From contig JAXIPB010000245.1 in NCBI GenBank assembly GCA_045403155.1, positions 1 through 17,871 of the forward strand: DNA of 17,871 nt, written 5' to 3'. The stretch's first letter is position 1, and every line of letters starts with the position of its first letter. Shown one piece after another: positions 1 to 6,738 of the stretch. The position numbers and the translations under genes are program-made. Under the pieces are notes generated by a model. It had not been told where the DNA came from, did not search any database, and was given only the letters and a program-made list of their open reading frames with translations. This DNA comes from JAXIPB01 sp045403155 (GTDB taxonomy: Bacteria; Actinomycetota; Actinomycetes; Mycobacteriales; Micromonosporaceae).

Positions 1-72
1 CAGCGAATCACGGAGCAGCGAATCACGGAGCAGCCAAGAACCACCGAGCAGCCAAGAACCACCGAGCAGCCA
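1..72. repeat. Two short tandem repeats, 15 bp x2 and 18 bp x2
   Basis: A 15-bp unit (cagcgaatcacggag) occurs twice, followed directly by two copies of an 18-bp unit (cagccaagaaccaccgag). Both units begin with cagc and end with gag, so they look like diverged versions of one another. Both lengths are multiples of three. The array lies just before the ribosome binding site of the membrane flavoprotein gene and probably encodes the end of the upstream protein. The array may continue to the left of the window. Confidence 0.85.
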
Positions 73-89
73 TGGAGGAGACCGCATGA
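3..89 (+). CDS. C-terminal tail of an upstream protein (partial)
   Basis: An open frame enters from the left edge and ends at a TGA (87-89) that overlaps the ATG of the next gene as ATGA. This is the same 4-bp coupling used at the next two junctions, which is why I prefer this frame. The 28 visible residues are low-complexity: two copies of ANHGA and then two copies of AKNHRA, ending in MEETA. Nothing in the tail identifies the protein. A second plus frame stays open to a TAG at 97-99, so the frame choice rests on the overlap. If real, it is the first visible gene of the flavin electron-transfer operon. Confidence 0.4.
   Translation, partial: ANHGAANHGAAKNHRAAKNHRAAMEETA
74..80 (+). promoter_or_regulatory. 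Ribosome binding site of the membrane flavoprotein gene
   Basis: GGAGGAG ends 5 nt before the ATG at 86 and decides the start over an earlier ATG at 72, which runs into a stop after five codons. The site lies inside the end of the putative upstream frame, as expected for a coupled operon. Confidence 0.7.
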
Positions 90-1531
90 TCGTGCCTAGG
101 TCGGGGCGGTCGGGGCGGTCGGGGCGCCCGCACGCCGTCGCGTCGCCTTCTGGCCGAGCCCCCCGACGCCGGCCAAGAGGGGTGGACGGCCTGGCTGCTC
201 TCTGCGGCGTATGTCTCGGCGCGATCGTCGCCCAGTGGTGGGTCACGAAACCCAGCGTCGACACCAGCGCCGGCCTGATCCTCGCGGCGGGACAGTTGGC
301 CGGCCTGCTCGGCGCATACCTTGCCCTGCTCGGCCTCCTGCTCGCGGCCCGGGTGCCGGTGCTGGAGTCCACACTCGGGCTGGACCGGCTGCTGCGCATA
401 CACGCGCGGCTGGGTCCGTGGACCCTGCTGGCCATGGTGAGCCATGCCGCATTGGTGACGCTGGCTTACGCCGCGCTGGCGGAGACCGGCGCGCTGGCGC
501 AGTTCTGGGCGATCGTCACGACGCACGAATGGGTCGTGCTGGCCACCGCGGGTCTGTCCCTCATGCTGATCGCCGGCTTCGCCTCCTGGTGGCGGGTCCG
601 CCGGCGGTTGCGGTACGAGTCGTGGTGGGTCCTGCATCTGAGCATGTACGCGGGGGTCGCGCTTGCCGTGCCGCACCAGATCGCCAACGGGGCGATCTTC
701 GTCGGCTACCCGGTGGTCCAGTGGCTCTGGCTAGGTCTGTACGCGGTTGTCGCCGGCGCGATCATCACGGTCCGCGTCGGGCTGCCGATCGTCCGGACGA
801 TGCGATACCGCCCGCGCGTCGCCGAGGTCGTCACCGAGGCGCCCGACGTGGTCTCGGTGATCATCGAGGGTGCGTTTCATCGCCTGCCCTTCGCGGGCGG
901 CCAGTTCGCCCATTGGCGGCTCCTCACCCGCGGCCTCTGGTGGCAGGCTCATCCGTACTCCATCTCCGGCGTCCTCAACGGCGACCGGTTTCGCATCACG
1001 GTCCGGGCCGTCGGCGACCATGGTGACGCACTGCGCCGGCTACGCCCGGGCACGAGGGTCTTCATGGAGGGTCCATACGGCGCATTCACCGCGTCGGCGC
1101 GCCAGCCCGGCCGACCGGTCGCCCTCATCGCCGCGGGAGTCGGCATCACGCCCGTCCGGGCGCTGCTCGCGGACCTGCCGCCCGACGCCGCACCCGCCGT
1201 GCTCTACCGCGCGCACGATCACGACGATCTGATCTTCGGCGACGAGCTTGCCCCGGCTGTACGCGCGCTCGGCGGCACGCTGCACTGTCTTGTGGGCGAT
1301 CGGGAGCGGCAGCCCGTCACCGCTGCACGCGTGTCATCGCTGGTGCCCGACATCGCCGAGCGCACCTGGTATGTCTGCGGTCCCCCCGGCTTCGCCGCGA
1401 TCGTTCTCGGCGCCGCGAAGGACCTCGGCGTCCCACGCCATCGGGTCCACGTCGAGGCATTCGCGCTACACCCAGCCGCGGCAGAACGGCCCGCTGCCTC
1501 ACGAGTACGCCGCACTGAGGTGCACGCGTGA
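86..1531 (+). CDS. Ferric-reductase-like transmembrane flavoprotein (FAD/NAD(P)H oxidoreductase)
   Basis: A 481-residue membrane oxidoreductase expected to take electrons from NAD(P)H through FAD to transmembrane heme. After a basic N-terminus (1-34) come hydrophobic segments at about 36-52, 62-88, 111-130, 149-168, 182-203 and 207-232. Paired histidines that could hold two b hemes are H106/H120 and H184/H197, with the 13-14 residue spacing typical of ferric reductase domains. The cytosolic half shows HPYSIS (289-294, FAD site), EGPYG (328-332), AAGVGITPVRAL (349-360) and YVCGPPG (429-435), the NAD(P)-binding ferredoxin-reductase fold. The ATG at 86 follows a strong GGAGGAG at 74-80. The gene overlaps its successor by 4 bp. 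The FMN-binding and ApbE neighbours indicate that it feeds an extracytoplasmic flavoprotein. The terminal acceptor is unknown and iron reduction is not shown. Confidence 0.85.
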   Translation: MIVPRSGRSGRSGRPHAVASPSGRAPRRRPRGVDGLAALCGVCLGAIVAQWWVTKPSVDTSAGLILAAGQLAGLLGAYLALLGLLLAARVPVLESTLGLDRLLRIHARLGPWTLLAMVSHAALVTLAYAALAETGALAQFWAIVTTHEWVVLATAGLSLMLIAGFASWWRVRRRLRYESWWVLHLSMYAGVALAVPHQIANGAIFVGYPVVQWLWLGLYAVVAGAIITVRVGLPIVRTMRYRPRVAEVVTEAPDVVSVIIEGAFHRLPFAGGQFAHWRLLTRGLWWQAHPYSISGVLNGDRFRITVRAVGDHGDALRRLRPGTRVFMEGPYGAFTASARQPGRPVALIAAGVGITPVRALLADLPPDAAPAVLYRAHDHDDLIFGDELAPAVRALGGTLHCLVGDRERQPVTAARVSSLVPDIAERTWYVCGPPGFAAIVLGAAKDLGVPRHRVHVEAFALHPAAAERPAASRVRRTEVHA

Positions 1532-1962
1532 GACGGGCGCTCATCGGCGCCGCCGGGGCGGTCGCCGGCGGCATCGCGGTCCTGGCCGGCCATATCCTCG
1601 CACCGCCGGCGGATCCCGATCTCGGCTCGGACGAGGGCGCGCGACCCGCTCTGCCGCCGAGCCCGGACACGATCAAACGGCCACTGCGCGACGGCACAGC
1701 GACGGGAGCCCGAGTCGAGACCGACTACGGCCCGGTGCAGGTCAAGGTCACCGTCAAGGCCGGAGAGATCGTCGAGGTCAACGCGCTCATCCTGCCCAGC
1801 CTGCACGAGCGATCACGCTGGATAGCAGCGAATCTGGTGCCTCGCCTTCGGCAGCGGGTGCTCAGCGCGCAGACGGCGGATGTGGACGTCATGTCCGGGG
1901 CCACCTTCACCAGCGGCGGATATCTCAGATCACTGCAGTCCGCATTGGATCAGCTCACATGA
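1528..1962 (+). CDS. Membrane-anchored FMN-binding domain protein
   Basis: This 144-residue protein starts with a hydrophobic signal anchor (about 4-25) followed by a proline-rich linker (26-52). The FMN-binding domain fills 60-144. It carries VMSGATFTSGGYLRSLQSAL (121-140), the family signature seen in NqrC, RnfG and their relatives. In those proteins ApbE attaches FMN through a phosphoester bond to the threonine of SGAT, here T126. The anchor should place the domain outside the membrane, as an electron acceptor for the preceding reductase. The GTG start overlaps the previous stop as GTGA, and the stop overlaps the ApbE start as ATGA. The family call is secure; covalent flavinylation of T126 is inferred from the motif and the ApbE neighbour. 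Confidence 0.9.
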   Translation: MRRALIGAAGAVAGGIAVLAGHILAPPADPDLGSDEGARPALPPSPDTIKRPLRDGTATGARVETDYGPVQVKVTVKAGEIVEVNALILPSLHERSRWIAANLVPRLRQRVLSAQTADVDVMSGATFTSGGYLRSLQSALDQLT

Positions 1963-2753
1963 CGGTCCCGGCCGGTGTGACCCGCGATGCCGTCCGTCTC
2001 ATGGGGACGGTCTTCTCCTTCTGCCTGGTGGCGTCGGGGGACCGCGTCCAGCGGGCGATCGAGGCGGCGATCGCGGAGCTGCGCGCGGTGGACCTCGGGT
2101 TCAGCCCGTTCCTCGCCGATTCCCTTGTGTCGCGGATCCGTCGGGGCGAGCTGACGCCGGCCGGGTACCCGCCTCACCTCGGCGAGGTCGTGCGTCGATG
2201 TGACGAGATGACGATCGCGACCCGGGGCTGGTTTGACCCGTGGGCGCTGCCGGGCGGGTTCGACCCAAGCGGCTTGGTCAAGGGATGGAGCATCGAGCGG
2301 GCCGCGGCCCGGGTGCTTGATTCGGGCGTCCGCGACTTCGCCCTCTCCGGCGGCGGCGACGTGCTCGTGCGCGGGCGCGGCCCGACGGGACGGTGGCGGG
2401 TCGGTATCCGCGATCCCCGTGATCCCCGGAGGTCTGTGATGGTGCTGGATCTGACCGATGCCGCGGTGGCAACCTCCGGTTCGTACGAGCTCGGTCCCCA
2501 CATCATGGATCCAAGCACCGGTAAGGCGACGGCCGTGCTGGCGTCAGCGACGGTGGTCGGTCCCGACCTCGCCGCCGCTGACGCCTATGCCACCGCCCTC
2601 TACGCGGCCGGGCCGGCCGGACTCGGCTGGTTCCACTCGACGACCGGGTACACCGCCGTCACCATCGACCATCAGCTCAACGCCACCTACACCGACGGAC
2701 TGCCGTGCCGAGCGTCAACTCACGACGACAAGATCACGGCAGAAGCAGGTTGA
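1959..2753 (+). CDS. apbE: FAD:protein FMN transferase (ApbE family)
   Basis: This 264-residue enzyme transfers FMN from FAD onto a Thr or Ser of target proteins, with Mg2+. Conserved family blocks appear in order: MGT (15-17), DPSGLVKGW (102-110), SGGGDV (130-135), ATSGSYE (171-177), HIMDPSTG (181-188) and DAYATAL (208-214). The obvious target is T126 of the protein encoded just upstream. There is no obvious signal peptide or lipobox, so this copy may act in the cytosol or be exported by another route. At 264 residues it is shorter than many ApbE proteins (roughly 300-350), chiefly at the N-terminus, which is common for actinobacterial copies. The ATG overlaps the preceding stop by 4 bp. The 3' end overlaps the convergent QueA-like gene by 20 bp. 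Confidence 0.9.
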   Translation: MTVPAGVTRDAVRLMGTVFSFCLVASGDRVQRAIEAAIAELRAVDLGFSPFLADSLVSRIRRGELTPAGYPPHLGEVVRRCDEMTIATRGWFDPWALPGGFDPSGLVKGWSIERAAARVLDSGVRDFALSGGGDVLVRGRGPTGRWRVGIRDPRDPRRSVMVLDLTDAAVATSGSYELGPHIMDPSTGKATAVLASATVVGPDLAAADAYATALYAAGPAGLGWFHSTTGYTAVTIDHQLNATYTDGLPCRASTHDDKITAEAG

Positions 2754-3759
2754 CGTCACCGAACTCGTGCCACAGGTAACCGTGCGCGGCCGCCTCGGCG
2801 TAACACAGCTGCACCAGATCGGCTCCGGCCACCGCCTCGACCAGACCGAGGTGGGACGCGCGCGGTTCGTGCAGCCCGGTCAGCAGGCCATCAACCACCC
2901 GCACCCCCCGCTCGGGTGTGATGACCAGATCGGTCCAGCCGCGCGCGGGCTTGACCACGCCGTACGGGTCGGCGGCGCTCTCGAGTGCGCGGACGGTCGT
3001 CGTACCGATCGCGATGACGCGACCACCGTCGGCCCGAGCATGGTTGACGGTTTGTGCCGTCGGCGCCGGTACCGCGAATCGCTCCGGAGAGGGGCGCTCG
3101 TACACCTCGGGCGAGGCCACGCCGGCGTGCAGCAGCACCGGCGCGATCAGCACGCCGGCGCAGACCAGCCGGGTGACGATCGCGTCGGTGAATGGTCGAG
3201 CCGCGCTGGGCATTTCCGCACTGCCGGGCTGGGTCGCGAAGACCGTCTGGTAGAAGGGCAGCTCCCACTCGCGCTCCACATAGGAGTAGCGGATCGGCCG
3301 GCCGTGCCGGTGTAGATACGCCACAACGTCCTTGCCGTTTCCGGTGTGGACAGACGACTCCCAGAGGCGGCCATCCGAATACGGCGCAAGAAGGACCACC
3401 TCTGCCCCGCCGGCGAGCCGGTAACGCGCACCCGGGACGCCATCGGTGAGTCGCGTCGCGCCATCGCCGCCGCGCATCTCAACGAGCCACCGCCCGTCTG
3501 CCAACTCGGTGGAGAAGTGCACAACGCCCGTTCCCCGGGCGAGCGGCACGGCGGCCGGGAGCGTGCCCGACGTGTTGACGACGAGCAGGTCGCCGGGTCG
3601 AAGCAGGCAGGGAAGATCCTCGAAACGGTGGTGACTCACCCGCGGTCGGCCGTCGGTGCGCTGGCCAAGCAGGAGCCGGACCCCGTCGCGGGTCAGGCCG
3701 CGAGCCTCGGGCGGCTCGTGCGCCTCCAGCCCGGTGCGATTGGCGACGTCGACCGTCAC
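2734..3759 (-). CDS. Divergent QueA-like (SAM:tRNA ribosyltransferase-isomerase family) protein
   Basis: This 341-residue protein matches QueA along its whole length. It has RPGDLLVVNTSGTLPA (54-69), YQTVFATQPGS (170-180), RVIAIGTTTVRALESA (247-262), RVVDGLLTGLHEP (287-299) and FGDVNLLL (333-340). Classical QueA uses SAM to ribosylate preQ1 in tRNA, giving epoxyqueuosine. Several signature stretches differ here. The usual NDTRVIPAR is NTSGTLPAA, and the usual TAGLHF is SAARPF. No other queuosine gene is in the window. I therefore call the family, not the reaction. The GTG start overlaps the stop of the upstream SDR gene as GTGA, so the two are co-translated and may work together. Confidence 0.75.
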   Translation of the reverse strand: MTVDVANRTGLEAHEPPEARGLTRDGVRLLLGQRTDGRPRVSHHRFEDLPCLLRPGDLLVVNTSGTLPAAVPLARGTGVVHFSTELADGRWLVEMRGGDGATRLTDGVPGARYRLAGGAEVVLLAPYSDGRLWESSVHTGNGKDVVAYLHRHGRPIRYSYVEREWELPFYQTVFATQPGSAEMPSAARPFTDAIVTRLVCAGVLIAPVLLHAGVASPEVYERPSPERFAVPAPTAQTVNHARADGGRVIAIGTTTVRALESAADPYGVVKPARGWTDLVITPERGVRVVDGLLTGLHEPRASHLGLVEAVAGADLVQLCYAEAAAHGYLWHEFGDVNLLLP

Positions 3760-4475
3760 GGCGCCGCTCCACCCGGGGCGCCGCCGACCGGGAGGGCGAG
3801 ATCGGCCAAACGGACCCGTCCCGACTCGCGGCCGCTGGCGAGCAGCTCCAGAAGGGCCGGCACCACCGACTCCGGCCGCGGGCGGTCGCTGATGTCCTCG
3901 CCCGGGAACGCTTCCTGGTGCATCCGGGTGCGCAGGTCACCCGGGTCCACCCACCACACGCGGACGCCGACTTCCTCGGTGGCGAGCACGCGGCTCGCCT
4001 GCTCGAGGGCGGCCTTGGCCGAGCCGTACCCGCCCCAGCCCGGATACGCCTCCACCGCCGCGTCCGAGGTGATGTTGAGAACCGCGCCCCAGCCGCGCCG
4101 CAGCATAGGCAGCGCCAGCTGGGTCAGCGCCAGCGGAGCGAACACGTTGACGTCGTACACCCCGCGCAGCGCGCCCAGCGGATAGTCCGCCAGCGCCGGC
4201 TGCGGCGAGGGGCCGAGGATTCCGGCGTTGTTGACCAGTAGGTCGAGCCCACCGAGGTTGTCGGCGGCCGCGATGAGCGAGTCGCGGTGCACGGGATCCG
4301 TGACATCACCGGGCAGCGCGACGATCTCGGTGTAGCGCGCGATGTTCTCTCGCGCGGCCGCGAGCGCCTCGGCGCCTCGGGCGTCCACCACGAGCCGCCA
4401 GCCGACCGCGGCCAGACCGGCGGCGAGCGCCCGACCCAGTCCGCGCGAGGCCCCGGTCACGATTGCCACTGGCAT
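3756..4475 (-). CDS. Short-chain dehydrogenase/reductase (SDR)
   Basis: A 239-residue classical SDR. It shows the cofactor motif TGASRGLG (7-14), NNAG (82-85), the structural N110, and the catalytic triad S137, Y150 and K154 (YGSAK). D31 at the end of the second beta strand suggests a preference for NAD(H), though this is weak evidence. The substrate is not predictable. The ATG at 4475 is preceded by a Shine-Dalgarno-like AAGGGAG on the minus strand. A possible -10 box (TAGCGT at 4514-4509) would give a leader of roughly 25-30 nt. The gene is divergent from the histidine kinase and overlaps the QueA-like gene by 4 bp, so both are probably read from this promoter. The C-terminus is Gly/Ala/Pro-rich. 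Confidence 0.85.
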   Translation of the reverse strand: MPVAIVTGASRGLGRALAAGLAAVGWRLVVDARGAEALAAARENIARYTEIVALPGDVTDPVHRDSLIAAADNLGGLDLLVNNAGILGPSPQPALADYPLGALRGVYDVNVFAPLALTQLALPMLRRGWGAVLNITSDAAVEAYPGWGGYGSAKAALEQASRVLATEEVGVRVWWVDPGDLRTRMHQEAFPGEDISDRPRPESVVPALLELLASGRESGRVRLADLALPVGGAPGGAAP

Positions 4476-4603
4476 CGCGGACTCCCTTCGAGAGGACCAT
4501 CCAGACCGACGCTAGATCGCTTGCGGCCGATCGCCATCGGGCTGGCGACGGCACCAGAGTCAGCCCTTAGACCTACGACCTCCGCGATCCAGAACGGCCG
4601 AAG

Positions 4604-4609
4604 TACGGT
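4604..4609 (+). promoter_or_regulatory. -10 box TACGGT, leaderless-type, for the histidine kinase
   Basis: TACGGT fits TANNNT and is followed by exactly 6 nt before the ATG at 4616, which puts the predicted transcript start at or beside the start codon. No clear -35 box and no Shine-Dalgarno sequence at normal spacing were seen. Confidence 0.5.
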
Positions 4610-4615
4610 TCAGGT

Positions 4616-5764
4616 ATGGAGCAGATCCGGTCCGACGACCGGGAAGAGCTGCGGGCGGTCAGCGCGGCCGTGCTCGCCGTCACCTCTCACCTGTCCGTGC
4701 GCGAGGTATTGCAGACGATCGTCGCCTCGGCGCGGCGCCTGCTGGGTGCCGAGTACGCCGCCCTCGGTGTGCCGGACGCTGGTCGCTCCTTCGCCGAGTT
4801 TGTCGTCGACGGAATCAGCGACGCGCAGTGGCAGGCGATCGGGCCGGTACCGCGCCAGCACGGCCTGCTGGGCGTGATGCTCTCCGAACCCAAGCCGTTG
4901 CGCCTGGCCGACATCCGACGTCACCCTCGGTTCGAGGGGTGGCCGGCGGCGCACCCGGTGCTCGTCGACTTCCTCGGCATGCCCATCACCGACGGCGACG
5001 AGATCCTGGGCGCGCTGTTCCTGGCCAACAAGCGCGCTCCCGGCGGATTCACGGCCGACGATGAGGACCTGCTCGGCCTGCTCGCCGGGCACGCGGCGAT
5101 TGCCCTGGTCAACGCCCGACTATTCGAGCGCAGTCGGGAGCTGTCGATTGTGGAGGAACGGCACCGCATCGCACAGGAGCTGCACGACGCCGTCTCGCAG
5201 AAGCTGTTCAGCCTCCGGCTGACCGCGGAGGCCGCCGGCACGGTCCTTCATCGCGACCCGGCCCGGGCCGAATCCGACCTGGCGACGGTGCGTCGGCTCG
5301 CGGCCGAAGCCGCCGAGGAGGTCCGGGCGATCGTGATCGGGTTGGGCCCCGCCGACCTCGACGGCGATGGGCTCGACGTCGCGCTACGCAAGCAGGTGGA
5401 GCTGCTCGACCGCGTGCACGGCGCCACCGTAGGCATAGTGTCCGAGCCGGTGCCGCGCCTGGACGCCGCGCGTGCGGAGGCCGTGTTTCGCGTCGCCCAG
5501 GAGGCGCTGCACAATGCACTGCGCCACGGCTCGCCGAAGCGGGTCGACGTCCGACTCACGGCGCAAGATTCGCGTCTGATCCTGGAGGTCGTCGACGACG
5601 GGCTCGGCTTCGATCCCGCGTCGACCGCACCCAACGGGACCGGCGGTCGGCTCGGCATCGCGTCGATGCGCGAGCGGGCGCGCGCCGCCGGCGGCAGCCT
5701 GGCCGTCTCGTCCCGGCCCGGAAGCGGAACCACGGTGCGGGTGGAGGTGCCGATCGGTGGCTGA
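4616..5764 (+). CDS. Cytosolic GAF-domain sensor histidine kinase (NarL-type, HisKA_3)
   Basis: This 382-residue kinase has no membrane segment. A GAF domain fills about 25-168. A HisKA_3 dimerisation helix follows, with the phosphoacceptor H190 in ERHRIAQELHDAVSQ (181-195). The HATPase domain shows an N box around EALHNALRHG (296-305), DDGLGFD (327-333) and the G-rich GTGGRLGIASM (341-351). The protein should sense a soluble or redox signal through GAF and phosphorylate the adjacent response regulator. The ligand is unknown, and I see no cysteine or histidine pattern in the GAF domain that would settle heme or Fe-S binding. The gene overlaps the regulator gene by 8 bp, so the two are an obligate pair. 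Confidence 0.9.
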   Translation: MEQIRSDDREELRAVSAAVLAVTSHLSVREVLQTIVASARRLLGAEYAALGVPDAGRSFAEFVVDGISDAQWQAIGPVPRQHGLLGVMLSEPKPLRLADIRRHPRFEGWPAAHPVLVDFLGMPITDGDEILGALFLANKRAPGGFTADDEDLLGLLAGHAAIALVNARLFERSRELSIVEERHRIAQELHDAVSQKLFSLRLTAEAAGTVLHRDPARAESDLATVRRLAAEAAEEVRAIVIGLGPADLDGDGLDVALRKQVELLDRVHGATVGIVSEPVPRLDAARAEAVFRVAQEALHNALRHGSPKRVDVRLTAQDSRLILEVVDDGLGFDPASTAPNGTGGRLGIASMRERARAAGGSLAVSSRPGSGTTVRVEVPIGG

Positions 5765-6410
5765 CCGCATCCGGGTGCTCCTCGTGGACGATCACCAGGT
5801 CGTGCGCCAAGGGCTGCGTACCTTCCTCGACGTGCAGGACGACATCGAGGTGGTCGGGGAGGCCGAGAACGGAGCGTCCGGAGTGGACGCCGCGGACGCG
5901 CTGCGACCGGACGTGATCCTGCTGGACCTGCGCATGCCCGGCGGCGACGGGGTGACGGCGCTGCGTCTGCTGCGGGAGCGCGGCAACGACGCCCGAGTAC
6001 TGGTGGTCACGAGCTTCACCGACCCGGAGACGGTACTTCCGGCCGTACGGGCGGGCGCGGCAGGGTACGTCTACAAGGACGTCGATCCGCAGGCGTTGGC
6101 GGCGGCGATCCGCTCGGTGCACGCGGGCCACGTGCTGCTGCACCCGGACGTGGCGAGCCTGCTCGCCGCGGGTGACGTGCCGGAGGCAGACCGGCTCACG
6201 GCAAGGGAGCGTGAGGTCCTCGGCGAGCTCGCCCGCGGACGATCCAACCGGGAGATCGCCAAGACGCTGGGGATGGCCGAGAAGACCGTGAAGACCCACG
6301 TGAGCGCGATCCTGGGCAAGCTCGGCGTGCAGGACCGCACCCAGGCGGCGCTGCACGCCGTACGGAGCGGCCTCGTGCGCGACGGATTCCCCGGCCCACC
6401 GACCTCTTAA
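5757..6410 (+). CDS. NarL/FixJ-type response regulator with LuxR HTH
   Basis: A 217-residue response regulator. The receiver domain (about 4-120) carries the acidic pair D11-D12, phosphoacceptor D57 in ILLDLRMPGGDG, T85 and K107. The LuxR-type DNA-binding domain covers about 144-206, with LTAREREVLGELARG and the recognition helix AEKTVKTHVSAILGKLGV. The GTG start lies 8 bp inside the kinase gene. On phosphorylation by that kinase it should dimerise and bind promoters. Its targets cannot be read from the sequence. The next element downstream is a long palindrome at 6429-6490. Confidence 0.92.
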   Translation: MADRIRVLLVDDHQVVRQGLRTFLDVQDDIEVVGEAENGASGVDAADALRPDVILLDLRMPGGDGVTALRLLRERGNDARVLVVTSFTDPETVLPAVRAGAAGYVYKDVDPQALAAAIRSVHAGHVLLHPDVASLLAAGDVPEADRLTAREREVLGELARGRSNREIAKTLGMAEKTVKTHVSAILGKLGVQDRTQAALHAVRSGLVRDGFPGPPTS

Positions 6411-6428
6411 CGCATGATCGTTTTTCAA

Positions 6429-6490
6429 CGCACTTTCGGGGAAAGTGGGCGCTTCCGGCGATGGGAAGGCCCACTTTCCCCGAAGGTGCG
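6429..6490. repeat. Long near-perfect palindrome downstream of the response regulator gene
   Basis: The arms 6429-6450 and 6469-6490 are 22 nt each and complementary except for one position. An inner 5-bp stem (6452-6456 with 6464-6468) closes a 7-nt loop. It starts 19 nt after the response regulator stop. It could end that transcript as a hairpin, although no U-tract follows on the plus side and only a short T-run precedes it. It could also be a dispersed palindromic repeat. Its lower GC and runs of A and T look unlike the surrounding coding DNA. Confidence 0.75.
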
Positions 6491-6508
6491 GCTCCATGCT
6501 GGCTCGGC

Positions 6509-6738
6509 TTAGGGTGAGCGGGTCTCGCCATGCTCGACGCAGCGGGCGCTCCATCCGGCCGGCACGACCTGCACCGTGAGGCGGCGCCGGCAGACGGGGC
6601 AGTAGCGCGGCGGTTCGAGGGTACGGGCGGCGGCGCAGGCATCGTGCGTACCGTTGCCCAGGTCTCCGCCGCATCGGTCGCACCAGTGGGGTGCTGGCTC
6701 ATCGCATGGCTCATCGCATGGCTCATCGCGCGGCTCAC
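6509..6738 (-). CDS. bsaP: Biotin synthase auxiliary protein BsaP, apparently frameshifted
   Basis: Directly after bioB, minus-strand codons ending in TAA at 6509 read HWCDRCGGDL, then LEPPRYCPVCRRRL and VVPAGWSARCVEHG. This is the small cysteine-rich protein (two CxxC pairs) that accompanies BioB in actinobacteria and is needed for BioB activity in mycobacteria. No ATG, GTG or TTG exists in this frame after the last upstream stop. The plausible starts lie in another frame: a GTG at 6738 overlapping the bioB stop as GTGA, and three ATGs at 6726, 6714 and 6702. Joining them to the conserved frame needs a -1 shift, most simply at the CCCC run 6691-6688. That would give 64 residues from the last ATG or 76 from the GTG. 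It could be a real mutation, a sequencing error in the C-run, or ribosomal slippage. Confidence 0.7.
6698..6737. repeat. 12-bp tandem repeat at the bioB-bsaP junction
   Basis: The plus-strand unit ctcatcgcatgg occurs at 6698-6709 and 6710-6721, with a variant copy at 6722-6733 and a partial copy at 6734-6737 that includes the bioB stop. On the coding (minus) strand each unit carries an ATG, so the array creates three successive candidate starts for bsaP. The unit length is a multiple of three, so the array does not by itself explain the frameshift. Confidence 0.85.

Noticed and set aside
1..72. Possible CRISPR array
   Set aside because: The repeats are 15 and 18 bp, directly adjacent with no spacers, only two copies each, and no cas gene is present.
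1248..1958. N-terminal extension of ApbE to 501 residues
   Set aside because: It overlaps the reductase and FMN-binding genes in another frame and is Arg/Pro-rich. The ATG at 1959 gives the normal coupled start.
5556..6683. 375-codon minus-strand frame over the kinase and response regulator
   Set aside because: It covers two well-supported genes on the other strand. Its far 5' end overlaps the bsaP region, where it carries the real BsaP residues; those are annotated separately.
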